Counted from the stretch's first letter, positions 44,236 to 55,536 are shown. The stretch: 64,000 bases of DNA from Anodontia alba (GCA_964016985.1 OZ024821.1:125362035-125426034); one strand, 5' to 3'. Notes: generated by a model from the sequence alone, not told the origin. A program made the numbers and translations.

Positions 44236-46612
44236 TGGAAGTACAACGAAACAATATGCCCAACATGTTACGGACAGAATTTTCTATCTTCTAAATAAAC
44301 ATATTCCAAACAAGCTTGTACATATTCGAACATCTGATCTTTCTTGGTTAACTAACAATATTAAACGACTTATGAGAAAACGTAAACAACTTTATGATAA
44401 ATACAAAAGATCGAGAAATCAGACAGACTTTAATAACTACAAACAGGTAAGAAATGATGTCACTTTTCAAATTCGTAAAGCTAAAAATAAAGAATTAGAT
44501 AAACTGAAAAACAAACTCAAAGATCCCAATATTTGCTAAAAAGATTGGTGGAAAAGCCTAAAATATTTTATAAAACCGGATCAAGACTCTTCTATTCCAC
44601 CTCTGAAAAGTAATGATATTATTTATTGTAAAGATGAACATAAAGCTGATAAACTAAATGAATTTTTACACAAGAAACTATTTTGGACGAACATAATGCC
44701 TCGCTGCCTCGAACAAGAATGACGCCTCATAATAACCTCCAGTCTCTCGGAATTACATCTGACGACGTCAAATCTACACTTCTTTCTCTACCTACAGGTA
44801 AAGCATCAAGACCTGATTTAATCAGTAACAAAATTCTTAAAGAATTTGGGCAGCCTCTATCATCTCCCTTAAAGACCTGTGCAACTTTTCTCTTGATAAA
44901 GGTAAGGTTTCATCTATCTGGAAGCAAGCTAATGTCACACCTATCTTTAAAAAAGATGACCCATCTGAGGTATCTAACTACAGGCCAATTTCCCTTCTAA
45001 GTACCGTTGGAAAGGTCCTTGAAAACAATAGTTCATAAACGAATTTTAATTTCTTTCAAGAAAATCACGTTATAACTGCCTTACAATCTGGCTTTGTGCC
45101 TGGATATTCAACAGTAAACCAGCTAACAGATCTCTATAATACGTTTTGCCAAGCGCTATATGAAGGAAAAGAAGTAAGAGCTATATTTTGTGACATTAGC
45201 CAAGCGTTTGATAGGGTATGGCACAAGGGTCTCCTATATAAACTTTCTTCTGTTGAAATTTCTGGATCTCTTTTACAATGGTTTACCGATTACTTAAACA
45301 ATAGAAAGCAACGTGTTGTGCTACCTGGGACAGCCTCAAGTTGGACTTCCATAAAAGCAGGTGTTCCTCAAGGTTCGATACTTGGTCCTCTCCTTTTCTT
45401 AATTTATATCAATGATATTGTTGAAAATATCCACTCTTCTATAAGGCTTTTTGTAGACGACACAAGTCTACACACAGTGGTTGAAGCTCCTGTCGATGCT
45501 GATAATCAGTTAAATGAAGATCTACGAAAAATACATTTATGGGCTAAAACATGGCTTGTGACATTTAATCCTGCCAAATCATAATCAATTATTTTTTCAA
45601 GAAAAAGAAACAAACCATACCATCCTCCTGTCTTTATGGATCAAACACAGATAGAAGAAGCAACTTTTCATAAACATCTTGGGGTAGTATTATCAAATGA
45701 TTGTACTTGGCATGAACATCTGGAATATATCAAATCTAAGGCCTGGACCCGCATTAACATCATGAGAAAACTTAAATACAAACTAGACAGACGCTCATTA
45801 CAGACCATTTATTTTTCTTTCATCAGACCAGTTAGTGAGTATTCTAATGTCGTCTGGGATAACTGTACCCTATATGAAGTTAACGAGTTAGAGAAAATAC
45901 AAATAGAAGCGGCCCGTATTGTAACAGGAGCCACAAAGTTAGTATCGATAGATTCTCTTTATATCGAAACTGGGTGGGTGAAACTTAAGCCTCACGTAGG
46001 AAAATCATAAATTGCAAATTTTCTATAAAATGCAAAATGGTCTTTCTCCTAACTATTTCTCTTCCTTGGTGCCTGACAACGTAGGTAACAATTCTGTGTA
46101 TAACTTGAGAAATGCACAGAATCTTAATACTGTACAAGCAAACTCTCAACTTTACTATAAATCTTTTTTTTTTCCTTCTGTCATACGGGACTGCAACGAA
46201 TTAACTGAGAAATTAAGAAACACTCCTACTCTATTTTCTTTTAAACGTCGCCTTGATTCTGATCTCTATGCGGTACCTAAATTCTTCTTTGATGGTAAAA
46301 GACTTGGCCAAATTTATCATGCTCCATTAAGAATGAGATGTAGTTCTCTTAATGCACATTTATTCTCTAAAAATATTATCGACAACCCGATATGATCGTG
46401 AATATACTCAGCACTTCTTGATGTCCTGTACACGATACACAAACCTGCGAGAAGAACTTGTTAATAGAGTAAACCCGGTGTTTCAGCCATTTTTAATTGT
46501 ATTTCTATTTGGTAGTCAGGAACTCTCTGACTCTGATAACAGACAAATATTCCTCGCCGTTCAAGAGTTCCTAACAAAATCAACACGTTTTGAAGTGATA
46601 CCTAATTAACCT
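44236..46612 (+). pseudogene. Non-LTR retrotransposon (LINE), 5'-truncated and degenerate
   Basis: The plus strand carries, in shifting frames, the linker before RT (S-W-L-T-N-N-I-K-R-L-M-R-K-R-K-Q-L-Y), then RT motif A (C-D-I-S-Q-A-F-D-R-V-W), motif B (A-G-V-P-Q-G-S-I-L-G-P-L-L-F) and motif C as F-V-D-D, where F-A-D-D is usual. The post-RT region follows (H-K-H-L-G-V-V-L-S-N-D-C-T-W and A-A-R-I-V-T-G-A). The endonuclease is missing. At least three stops or frameshifts occur before motif A (44539, 45000), and others at 45584, 46010 and 46395. Near 46395 the C-terminal Cys motif is damaged: a deletion leaves only T-Q-H-F-L-M-S-C. The best open pieces are 45096-45584 and 45636-46010. Jockey/CR1-like, from a family common in bivalves. 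It is absent from duplication copy 2. Confidence 0.92.
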
Positions 46613-47211
46613 ATGATAAGTAACATTATTGAAAAGTCGTTTCCATCAGTTAAATAAAATTGCTATTAATTTGTAAACTCGTCTAAAATTACAATGTTTT
46701 TAATCTCAACTCGTACTATCTCTTAAAGGATTTGGATAAGCTTTGTTGTGGTCGAGAAATAAATCTTTCCGAAACCTGGCCAGACGATAAATGAATCTAT
46801 TGTTCATTTGTTCTACTTCTCCACCTCATATGTGCAAAATGTATTCCCACATCCCCGTGGAGCTGTCATTGGTTGAAAAAAAATGTCCCTAAACAATTGT
46901 TCTATCTGAAAGTCACTCTGTTTTTTTTTTATCACTGTTAGTTTGTTCTATTTCAAGTCACATGTTGTATTTGTACGTTTGTATTTGCAAAAAATGGGAG
47001 ACGTCCTTCATAAGTCAATTGACTTTCTTCTGAATCCCATTGTATAATAGTGTAATGTAGTAAACACATGTCTTGTATATATTTGATTATAGGACAGCAA
47101 ACATGAAGTCACAAAGTTTGTTCCCCTTATAAAAATGACGGAAAATTTATCAGGTGCATCTATACCCTTACATAGATAGTACAGAAACTTACTGTAATAA
47201 AACCAGATGAG

Positions 47212-47430
47212 TTGCAACGTAAGACAACGTATCTTCGGACATGTGCGCCCAACCCAGCTAGCATTCTTTATAAATCTATAGATTTATGTAGAATGCTTAC
47301 TGGGAAGACTGCAAAGTTTGTGCGGACAACGAAGATTCGGATTGGACTGCGTGGATGTGCAGGCAGATTTGAATCTTTGTTGGCTGCACATGTCAGTGGG
47401 TACATTTTCCAACATTGTGGCTCAAACAAT
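47212..47430. mobile_element. Family I element with a nested CCCAG palindrome
   Basis: The ends are GCAACGTAAGACAACGTATC and GTGGGTACATTTTCCAACATTG. ATGTGCGCCCAACC and TTGGCTGCACATGTC are the arms. The 52-bp palindrome at 47253-47304 is inserted in the left arm. The matching position in copy 2 (about 52350) is empty. Confidence 0.8.
47253..47304. mobile_element. 52-bp CCCAG palindrome (internal-deletion derivative)
   Basis: CCCAGCTAGCATTCTTTATA ... TATAGATTTATGTAGAATGC followed by TTACTGGG is almost all stem, flanked by AA on both sides. It has the same ends as the 109-bp element at 47471-47579 but lacks that element's GC-rich centre. Confidence 0.75.
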
Positions 47431-47470
47431 GACTGTATAAACACGACTTACAACAGCTGTTCAGTAACAT

Positions 47471-47579
47471 CCCAGTAAGCATTCTACATAAATCTATAGC
47501 GGGCCGTTATCGGCCTGTCAATATAGCTAACGGGCCGATAACGGCCCGCTGTAGATTTATAAAGACTGCTAGCTGGGAT
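47471..47579. mobile_element. 109-bp CCCAG palindromic element with GGGCCGTTATCGGCC centre
   Basis: CCCAGTAAGCATTCTACATA ... GCGGGCCGTTATCGGCC ... GGGCCGATAACGGCCCGC ... AAGACTGCTAGCTGGG. The flanking dinucleotide AT is duplicated. Copy 2 has AACATTTTTGCC at the equivalent point (52411-52422), the empty site. Confidence 0.85.
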
Positions 47580-47850
47580 GTGGTATTTTGCCTTTTAATG
47601 TTGTGTTTTACAAGCTGTAATCCGTACGGATATAGACATTTGCTTATAATATGCTAACCGTAGTGACTTGCATTTAAGTATTGTGCTTACAGTCAAAGAC
47701 TATACATTATTTGTATATGTGTGTACAAAATGCACGTGTGTATACAAATTACTGAATGAAATAATATTTAAACCCAAACAATCGTTTTAGTTTGCTTGTT
47801 AACCTGTATATAGTCAGTTTTTCGGTTTTCATGAAGTTACATGTAGAATT

Positions 47851-48127
47851 CATCACGAAAACATGCCTATATAATATTGACCCCCTTAACCCCACTTTTA
47901 TTTAGTAAAACTGTGGTTTACAGGGGTATACATTTTTTTTCTTATTTCTGCTCAAAAACATAGATTGTGGTACTCGTTAGAACCGCCTCACCGAGGCGGT
48001 TCTAACGAGTACCCTCAATCTATGTTTTGAACAGAAATAAGAAAAATATCAGAGTTTTTTATCTGAAAATTTTCAGTTTTTGGAGGTGAAATTTTCATTG
48101 TATTTGGATAGGCATGTTTTCGTAATT
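47851..48127 (+). mobile_element. Family A palindromic element, complete, absent from copy 2
   Basis: The ends are CATCACGAAAACATGCC and GGCATGTTTTCGTAATT. The centre is CCGCCTCACCGAGGCGG. The flanks TAGAAT and TATTTTCCTAAT are contiguous at about 57022-57042 in copy 2. Confidence 0.92.
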
Positions 48128-48407
48128 TAAAATATATTTTCCTAATATTTTGTTTTATTAGAAAACGTATTTATCTGTTACCGTAGTTGTCAAAAAGTCT
48201 TTGAAATTAATCGTAAATTATCCGGAGCGTCAAAGTAAATGTTTCGGAAACGCTACAGTACATCATAAATAACTCAAACGCCGATGGCTCGATTGAGAGT
48301 ACCGTGCTGTCCTCTTATGAAATAATTGGAAACTGCAAAATGTATACTGGTCCCCAACAGAAAATTAACACTTCTAAATGGCAAAAGAAAAGAAAACTAA
48401 TATCTTA

Positions 48408-48684
48408 CATTACGAAAACACGCCTATTCAAATATATAGAAAATTTCACCTCCAAAAATCGAAAATTTTCAGGTAAAAAACTGATATTTTTCATATTTCT
48501 GCTCAAAACATAGCTTGTGGGTACTCGTTAGAACCGCATCGGCGAGGTAGTTCTAACGAGTACGCACAATCTTTGTTTGTGAGCAGAAATAAGAAAAATA
48601 ATGTATACCCCTGTAAATCCCAGTTTTACTATATAAAAGTGGGATTTAAGGGGGTCAAAATTATATAGGCATGTTTTCGTGATG
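48408..48684 (-). mobile_element. Family A palindromic element, complete, absent from copy 2
   Basis: The ends are CATTACGAAAACACGCC and GGCATGTTTTCGTGATG, flanked on both sides by TTA. In copy 2, AATATCTTATATTTGTAAAA at about 58097 gives the uninterrupted sequence. It lies 313 bp upstream of exon 6a. Confidence 0.92.
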
Positions 48685-48997
48685 TTATTGTAAAACTGAT
48701 GTGCTGTATAAGACGTACATGGAACTCAACACTTGAGTGTATGTTTGATTGATACTCCTCAATATAAAACAAACATGCGAGAAATTGTGGACCAGCACGT
48801 ATTGATTTTTGAACAGAAAAATATTGTATAAATCTTACTTTTCTTTGCAGTTCAGAAGTGTTGCATTTCTGTTTTGGGTCAGTATATTCGCATTAACGAA
48901 AACAACAATAGCCCTGACTGCATAAGCTGCATTGAACTCAAACTAATCGCTTAGCATTGTTTCTTTTCCATTCTACAAATGATATTTTTCTTGACAG

Positions 48998-49143
48998 GTT
49001 TTTTCTCACTACTCGGATGTATCTTTGCCATTGCAACCGTCATTTCTGCACCTATTACTGAGAAAGAAAGTGATACGAGTAATAAAGAGAAAAATGGCTG
49101 CGACAATAACGGATATGAAATGGATAATGAGAATCTCCCTTAG
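48998..49143 (+). CDS. SLC16-like transporter, last exon a (TM12 and tail a)
   Basis: The acceptor ATATTTTTCTTGACAG is followed by the split glycine, then TM12 (F-F-S-L-L-G-C-I-F-A-I-A-T-V-I-S-A). A polar tail follows with E-K-E-S-D-T-S-N-K-E-K-N-G-C-D-N-N-G-Y-E, ending N-L-P and TAG at 49141-49143. It is one of two copies of the terminal exon. The first 16 or so residues are nearly identical to exon b; the tails diverge after the T-V of TM12. The tail is rich in Asp, Glu and Asn. Confidence 0.9.
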
Positions 49144-49454
49144 AGGACAAGAAAAGGGTAAAATTTCAAAATTGGTCCGAAATCATGAATTTCTATTTCC
49201 AAGAAAGAATTTTTGGTTACAACATGAAAGTATATTGTTTTATTTTCTAAAACCAGTTAACAGATGCAGTTCAGAACATATTAATCTAGGATAAAAACAG
49301 AATATTATTTTTGTATTTTGCGAACATAAATTTTGCCCGAGTGCACTTCGTTACTTGGTTTTATATCAGTTAGTTTATTAATTGGATAAAAACAGGATAA
49401 CGAAGTGCGCTTGGTAGAAGTTACATTCTCTCAAATGGGCTAAAAGAGTAAAAT

Positions 49455-49493
49455 AATAAAAATCACTCAGCCATCACGAACATTCCTAATAAA
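49455..49493 (+). terminator. Candidate polyadenylation signals for exon 6a
   Basis: AATAAA occurs at 49455-49460 and 49488-49493, about 310-350 bp after the stop codon. No other signal was checked by experiment. AT-rich DNA yields this hexamer by chance. Confidence 0.4.
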
Positions 49494-50639
49494 ACAGCAA
49501 AATTCAGCACTGGTTTCATGCTCTATTATCGAGAAAATAATTGATATAGACATTAACTGTGTAAAGCGCTGTGCTTTTGTTCTAATTCCATTAAGCGGCC
49601 GAAATGAGCAAATTGGCTAATTTAATTTGAAATCACACATGTCTCTAAAAACGATTCCGGAGCAATGCGTTTCAAGTATGTACCGCCTTACTTTTTCAAG
49701 TAATTAAGTGAAGATAAACATCTAGACACATTCAAACTAAAATAAAAAATACAAAAAACACCATATTTAGAATCCAAAAATATCTTCCACTATATGAATG
49801 GTCGTAAAAGTCCAAATCAGAAATCAGAACTTTTACTTTAAATTGTTACATGTAAGTTTATTTTGTCTTAGGGTGCCGGACGACCCCTACCATGTTTATA
49901 CACTTTTTACAGCCTTTTCCTAAGCAGTAACGTAATAGTATTATATATTATTTTATAGCTCAGATTTTATACTTTTACATGACTTAATTGTTTTTATCTG
50001 AATCCAGTAAGTAAAAGGTGGTAAGTAAAATATGCCAGTACAGATCTGTCAACATTATTGCTGATTCAGTATCAAAGCAAAGACCCCAAAAAGAGCCTCA
50101 AATTTTGGGACAGACTGAAGAGTATTAATGAGGAAATCCGTATCACCAAATTTTGAAAAAGAAATTGGAAGTAAAGTTACAGATAACTCAATTATCCATG
50201 GTAGTTTTTTCAGTCCTTCATTTCAAAAAGACCACACCAATTCTGAATGGAAGCAGTTACAAAGAAACTGTGATACGATTTTTGAGACTTTTTATCAAAC
50301 TTTAGATATGTTCAGATTCATTTAGTTTTGCCCATAAATAAAAGAGTTGAATCCATTTAAGTTTTCTCAGATCCTTGATTTCTAGTTTGCAGCAATAGCC
50401 CACAATTGTTTGAGACCAATTAATCTTCATTTTCTTATGACTACAGACAGAAATCTGGACTAAAGTAAAGCCAGCCTTCAAAGACTGTCCCCACCTTTTC
50501 CATGACCACTGGACAGCAAATCGGAAATGTTTCTTTTATGAAATAATTAAGCAAAGATAATCAGCTTCCAATGCAAGCCAAGACCTGAGAACCGGTGTGT
50601 TATTTTACATTCTAACACTCCTCGCCTATATAGCCAATG

Positions 50640-51100
50640 GTTAAACTCAGTGATATATTATGCAATAAATCACTGGGCGGAAACGCGCGACGCTATCTGG
50701 CGCCTTTCCGTCGTCATTTCGACACGCTGCTGACGTCAATCTTAGTTTCTACGACGTTAGACGGTGTAACGTCGTTTTTCTCACTTCAACAACGTTAGAA
50801 ATGCATGTAAACGTCAGCGTTACAGTCAAAACTTTTGGCGGGATTTCTTTATTCGATGGCGGAAAATTTGAAAAATTTAAAGGATACAATTACATTTTCG
50901 TCGTTTTCTATGTGTTAGAATCGAAATAGATCAGCTCTTGTGCGTGATTTGTTGAGTAATAAATCACAGTTTGTCGGTCAGTTGTAAGAAGATAAATCAC
51001 TCGCGCTCCGCGCTCGTGATTTGATCTACTTTACAACTGACCTCCAAACAGTGATTTATTACTCAACAAATCACTGCTAGAGCTGATCTATTTCTTAAAT
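50640..51100. mobile_element. Large hairpin element (about 175-bp palindrome at right)
   Basis: GAAATAGATCAGCTCTTGTG ... TGATTTGTTGAGTAATAAAT at 50922 is inverted as ATTTATTACTCAACAAATCA ... GAGCTGATCTATTTCTT at 51052-51097. The centre is CACTCGCGCTCCGCGCTCGTG. A third partial copy of the end (GCAATAAATCACTGGGC) is at 50660-50680, suggesting a longer element. Confidence 0.75.
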
Positions 51101-51289
51101 GACAGACAGCTATCAACACCTTCGTGCAAACATATAAAGCTATTCATTCCAGCTGCGTCAAAGCCATAAAATGATAAGGTCATTCTGCGGTAATCATGAA
51201 TGAAGAGCAACTGACAAAAGAAAGCAGAAGCATTTATGGTTTAATGGCAGAGTTGGCAAAGAAAACAAAATTAGCAACTTCCGTTTAAA

Positions 51290-51323
<34 letters not shown>

Positions 51324-51509
51324 CAAATAACAGCTGTATTATTAAAGATAAAATTTGTAGTTTTTGTATGTATTTTACATTCTAATGAGGAATACAATCC
51401 TATAGAGACGTTAAAGACGTTTAAAAATGATTTATTAACCCATATTGTATCCGTCAGCTTCTCTACATTGTATGCAATGTGCATTTTAAATGAATTTTCA
51501 GAAAGACAC

Positions 51510-51650
51510 TATAGAAGCGTGAGAAACGTAACTCCGGACATGTGCGCCCAGCCAAGATTCTAATCAAAATTTTCACTGGACGCGTTTTGGATAGCCAAAG
51601 ATGCAAAGTTTTTCATGCGGACTCAGTAGACTCTGATCAGACCTTTAAAA
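51510..51650. repeat. Family I partial
   Basis: AGCGTGAGAAACGTAACTCC, GGACATGTGCGCCCAGCCAA and TTTGGATAGCCAAAGATGCA match the left half of family I. The right arm is missing. Confidence 0.65.
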
Positions 51651-51974
51651 TGTATTAATTTCCCTGAAGTCAGAATATAGTGTAACCTCGATTAAAGTTT
51701 GCATCTAAACAACAGCTGCTTTTCTATTCCAAAAAGTTCTGTTTTCCATGCATTTAACTTCTCTAAAACAGCCGCAACCACACAACAGTCAGTTTTTTGT
51801 TGTTAAAATTCTTTCTTGTAAAGGATATCCTTTTTAGTATATGAGTTCAAATAGTAAGTCTGAAAGGTTATCCCCTTTGTCAACCAAAGTACTGACAGCA
51901 CTGGTGGGTCGAATGTCTCTGAGTGTAGGCTGGGAAAATGCCCTGAACGGGGACGTAAGACTGTTTCATTTAAT

Positions 51975-52090
51975 CCTTAACTTCCCGTAATTTAAGCAAA
52001 CAGTGCAGACTCAGATCAGACGCCGCATTCTGCGGTGTCTGGTCTGTGTCTGCACTGTTTGCCAATGTACCAGTCCAGGTTTTACAGATA
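51975..52090. mobile_element. Family H hairpin variant with GACGCCGCATTCTGCGG loop
   Basis: AAACAGTGCAGACTCAGATC and CAGACGCCGCATTCTGCGGT pair with GTCTGGTCTGTGTCTGCACTG and TTTGCC. The same loop occurs at 57225-57300. Confidence 0.8.
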
Positions 52091-52439
52091 ACCCTTTTTA
52101 CATTTCACTCTGACGTCACAGCGACGCGACTATAAATACATGTACCCGTTACCTGGATTTGTCCAACGCGCGGGTTGACTTCATTGTTAAATGATAATTA
52201 CATGGACAACGACATTAAGGAAAATTGGCGTTTGTATACTATGGCACGATTGTAAACAATCGAAACAATCGACCCAAAAATGGCAGAAATCTACCAGGTG
52301 TATCTAGTCCCCATGAACAGATAGTACAGCAACTGACGGTAATGAAACCAAATAATGACTAAACGTCTTATATATTCATGCGACTCACAACAGCTCTTAA
52401 GCTGCATGCAACATTTTTGCCTTTTTTTCGTGGGAGTGG

Positions 52440-52470
52440 GAGCGGGGGGGGGTGGGGGTGGGAGTTACGA
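52440..52470. repeat. G-rich tract
   Basis: GGAGCGGGGGGGGGTGGGGGTGGG-type run, a possible G-quadruplex on the + strand. Confidence 0.7.
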
Positions 52471-52795
52471 TTCTGAAAAATATGACAATACCAGCTAGAG
52501 CCTTGTATACTAACATTAGAGTACCATATTGTAGTTGACAGAAATCACGAGATAAGAAATATTTCATAAGAAATAGTTCCTAAAACAACTGTTTATATAT
52601 TTATTATTGTAAAAAGAAAGTAGAAAATCTTTATTATAGAGTACACGGCAATTAGTGTAGAATTATATCGAGTGCTTGCATAATATTTGTTGTACACGAT
52701 ATGCGCAATAAATGGTCGGATTTTGCATTTCTTCACTAGTGATACCTGGTAGTTTTGAACTAATTTATTCATTGCGAATAACTTGTGTGTTGTGA

Positions 52796-52797
52796 GT

Positions 52798-52828
<31 letters not shown>

Positions 52829-52832
52829 GGGC
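52796..52832. repeat. (GT)n followed by G20
   Basis: A GT run passes into an uninterrupted G run of about 20, then CGTAATAG. The length may be inexact because of sequencing difficulty. Confidence 0.85.
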
Positions 52833-53669
52833 GTAATAGTAAGTATTTGTATGAGAAAAAAAATATTTCTAGAAGAAATTGGTGGCTAGTCTATGGAACC
52901 ATATTACAGCTTGTATGAATACAGCGCAGAAGCAGAACAGACCTGCGAAATTCGCAACATTATTTATGTTTTCTAATTAAAAAGTATACACTGTTAAATT
53001 AAACAGAGAAACTTACGGGAAACAAAAACTGACTTTATAAACGTAATCGTTAATGCGCGTATAACTGTTTACCTGAACTGACAAAAAAGTCAGGCTCGGA
53101 ATGGCAAAAATTATTATTGATCAACATTTAAAATACTAATGAAACAACACATTGTTAAATGCACTGCTTGAAAGTATTTGCCCTGGCTCCTGAAAATTAA
53201 AGAGTTTTCAAAACCCATTACTTTTCAGTTTTTCACAATATCAAAATATTAGAATTGTAGTACTAGCATACCTTCTGCATAATATTTTGTTCACGTTTAT
53301 AGTTGAATAAACCTTCCATTTTAGTTACTCTTCTGTTCACATCTTCTATACGTTCCCGCAAACATGCCCTTTGCTTCAATTCATTTCAGCATAACATTCC
53401 CAATTTCCACTAGTAACTCCCCAGATTTGATATATTCTGTCCTATGTTTTCTTGTTATGTTGTGTTTTTGCAAGTTGTAAACAATACGGATATATACATT
53501 TAGTTATAACATGCAAACTAGTGTTGGCCAGAATTTCATAGTCGTTCATCCGTTTTGTACCGATTTATCATCGACTAATAGTCGACTTGTAGAAAGTATA
53601 TCCTTTCTTATTTTAGCCCTCTTCCAGGGACCTAATCAAAGCTCCAGATAAGATAGGATATCTACACAA

Positions 53670-54198
53670 TATTTTAGCTCATCTGGGCCGAATGCACCGA
53701 GGGAGCTTATAGAATAGGCAATGGTCCGTCGTCCGTCATTTATGTCGACGTCGGCGTCGTCAGCATTTTCAAACGACATCTCCTCTGAAACAGCTGAGCT
53801 GGGCCAATTAGATCCAAATTACATGTGGGGGAACAAAAGTTTGTTCGTAATGTCTAGGTCGCATGACCAAAATGGCTGCCATTCCCATATATGATGACCT
53901 TGAAATTTAATATGCAGTATTAGGGACTCGGGTTCTATCGAGTTTGTTTAAATGATGGCCCTTGTTGACCTTGATCTATTTTACAGCAAGGTCAAATTCG
54001 GTCACTTGGGCGTTTGTATCGGAAAAATGCAAAAAGTGGATTTTTCTAAAACTATTGTAGCTTATGACATCAAAATTGATATTTACAATCAGCTAAATGA
54101 TTTTTATAAATACCAAAGGTCAATGCAATTTATCGGCCTTTTTCCTGGATGCTCAGATTCAGTATCCTCTTCTCCTGTAAAACTGCTGGGCTGATTAA
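53670..54198 (+). repeat. Dispersed repeat beginning TTAGCTCATCTGGGCCGAA, unit 1
   Basis: It has the AGCTCATCTGGG start, GTCCGTCGTCCGTC tract, CGACATCTCCTCTGAAACAG and ACAAAAGTTTGTTCGTAATG. This layout matches a repeat common in bivalve introns. It is interrupted at its end by the family A element at 54199. Unit 2 lies directly beyond that. Confidence 0.7.
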
Positions 54199-54481
54199 CA
54201 TAACGAAAACATGCCTATTCAAATATACTGAAAACTTTACCACCAGTAAATGAAAATTTTCAGAAAACAAAATCTGATATTTTTCATGTTTCTGCTCAAA
54301 ACATAGATTGTGGGTACCACAATCTATGTTTTTCGAGGCGGTTCTAACGAGTACCTACAATCTATGTTTTTGAGCAGAAATAAGAAAAATAATGTATACC
54401 CCTGTAAACCCTAGTTTTACTACGAGTATATAAAAGTGCGGTTTAAGGGGGTCAAAATTATATAGGCATGTTTTCGTGATG
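54199..54481 (-). mobile_element. Family A element with rearranged centre
   Basis: Both ends are intact (CATAACGAAAACATGCC, GGCATGTTTTCGTGATG). The central palindrome has been replaced: ATAGATTGTGGGTACCACAA followed by TCTATG is a new, shorter palindrome, then TTTTTCGAGGCGGTTCTAAC. This looks like a crossover between the two arms. Confidence 0.88.
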
Positions 54482-54765
54482 AGAAGGCAAATCTGGATTT
54501 ATGTGAAGCTGTTGTAGCCTATGACATTAAAAGTTGATCTATGCAATCACCTAAATAAACTATTATAACTACCAAAGGCCAAGGTCATTTACTGGCCTTT
54601 GTCCCGGATGCCTCAGATTCAGTATTTTTATCTTCTCCTCTAGCATTGCTAGGTTGACTGAAACCAAATTACACGTGGAGCTCCTTTGGGATGGAGGAAC
54701 AAAAGTTTGTTCGTGGGATTTGGTAGACTCGCTCCCGTCTAACTGATACATAAATCAACATAAAA
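54482..54765 (+). repeat. Same dispersed repeat, unit 2
   Basis: GTTGTAGCCTATGACATTAA, CTACCAAAGGCCAAGGTCAT, GATGCCTCAGATTCAGTAT and CAAAAGTTTGTTCGTGGG parallel 54055-54180 and 53835-53865 of unit 1. Confidence 0.7.
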
Positions 54766-55224
54766 ACTATTTATATTTTACAAAAATCCAATCTTTTGGA
54801 ATGTCCTCCTATCTGATTTGGCTGATCAGTTATGAGTTTCTGATTGGTAAGGGAGACATATTTGTAGAAAAACAGTCTAGGAGGAGTATTTTACCTTTAT
54901 TAGATTAGAAATGTATAACTCATAGCGTGGTGCCAGGCTAGGGATTTGGGTCGTCCTTCTTTGGCTAGACGCCCCGCTACACACCCCCCACCCCCGCCAC
55001 CCCCTCCCCCCTTCTCATGATCAGCCATAGTATACAGTCCTGATAACATAGTGCACATCAAAGGCTTGTCTTATCTAAGGGATTATGTGGTCATGATAAG
55101 GGTGTAGAGTCTCCTTAGGTGGAACCCTATAAGGGATAGTTCATATAATTGAGAAGTATTCAATATGTTTACAACAAAATAAATTCATTTGTAAATTTTG
55201 CATTAAATTTGTTCATTTGTGTTG

Positions 55225-55471
55225 TATCACTTTATTTAATTTATTTACTTTCTGATAGTTTTTCTAAAATATAAAAAGTGTTGTTTATTCTTGCATTGTA
55301 AAAAAAATACAAATAAACTGAAATAGAAATATAAAATTGAAACTTTATATATTCACTTTATTTAATTTATTTACTTTCTGATAGTTTTTCTAAAATATAA
55401 AAGTGTTGTTTATTCTTGCATTGTGAAAAAAATACAAATAAACTGAAATAGAAATATAAAATTGAAAGTTT

Positions 55472-55473
<2 letters not shown>
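55225..55473 (+). repeat. Tandem duplication, two ~125-bp units
   Basis: TTTACTTTCTGATAGTTTTT, AGTGTTGTTTATTCTTGCAT, and TACAAATAAACTGAAATAGA with AATATAAAATTG are repeated with only one or two differences. The duplication is recent. Confidence 0.92.
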
Positions 55474-55529
<56 letters not shown>

Positions 55530-55536
55530 GGATAGA
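55474..55536. repeat. (GATA)n microsatellite
   Basis: About 14 GATA units with one GATG near the end. Confidence 0.95.

Larger units (their letters stand above)
42000..48997 (+). other. Intron 5 (7.0 kb to last exon a; 16.4 kb to last exon b)
   Basis: It holds the decoy splice array, a pogo-like MITE, a SINE, the LINE and several hairpin elements. From 43425 it belongs to the duplicated segment. Splicing to 58419 instead would make the intron 16.4 kb and carry it past exon 6a. Confidence 0.75.
43425..49150 (+). repeat. Segmental duplication, copy 1 (contains last exon a)
   Basis: Collinear blocks shared with copy 2 include TTTACTTTAAATTGTTACAT (43430 and 49838), CTCTACATTGTAAGCAATGT (43473 and 51460), the CACACAACAGCC region (43950 and 51780), ATAGTACAGAAACTTACTG (47177 and 52322), TACGGATATAGACATTTG (47625 and 53486), GTCTTTGAAATTA (48198 and 57071), GAAAACTAATATCTTA (48392 and 58089), and the last exon with its acceptor. 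Confidence 0.85.
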
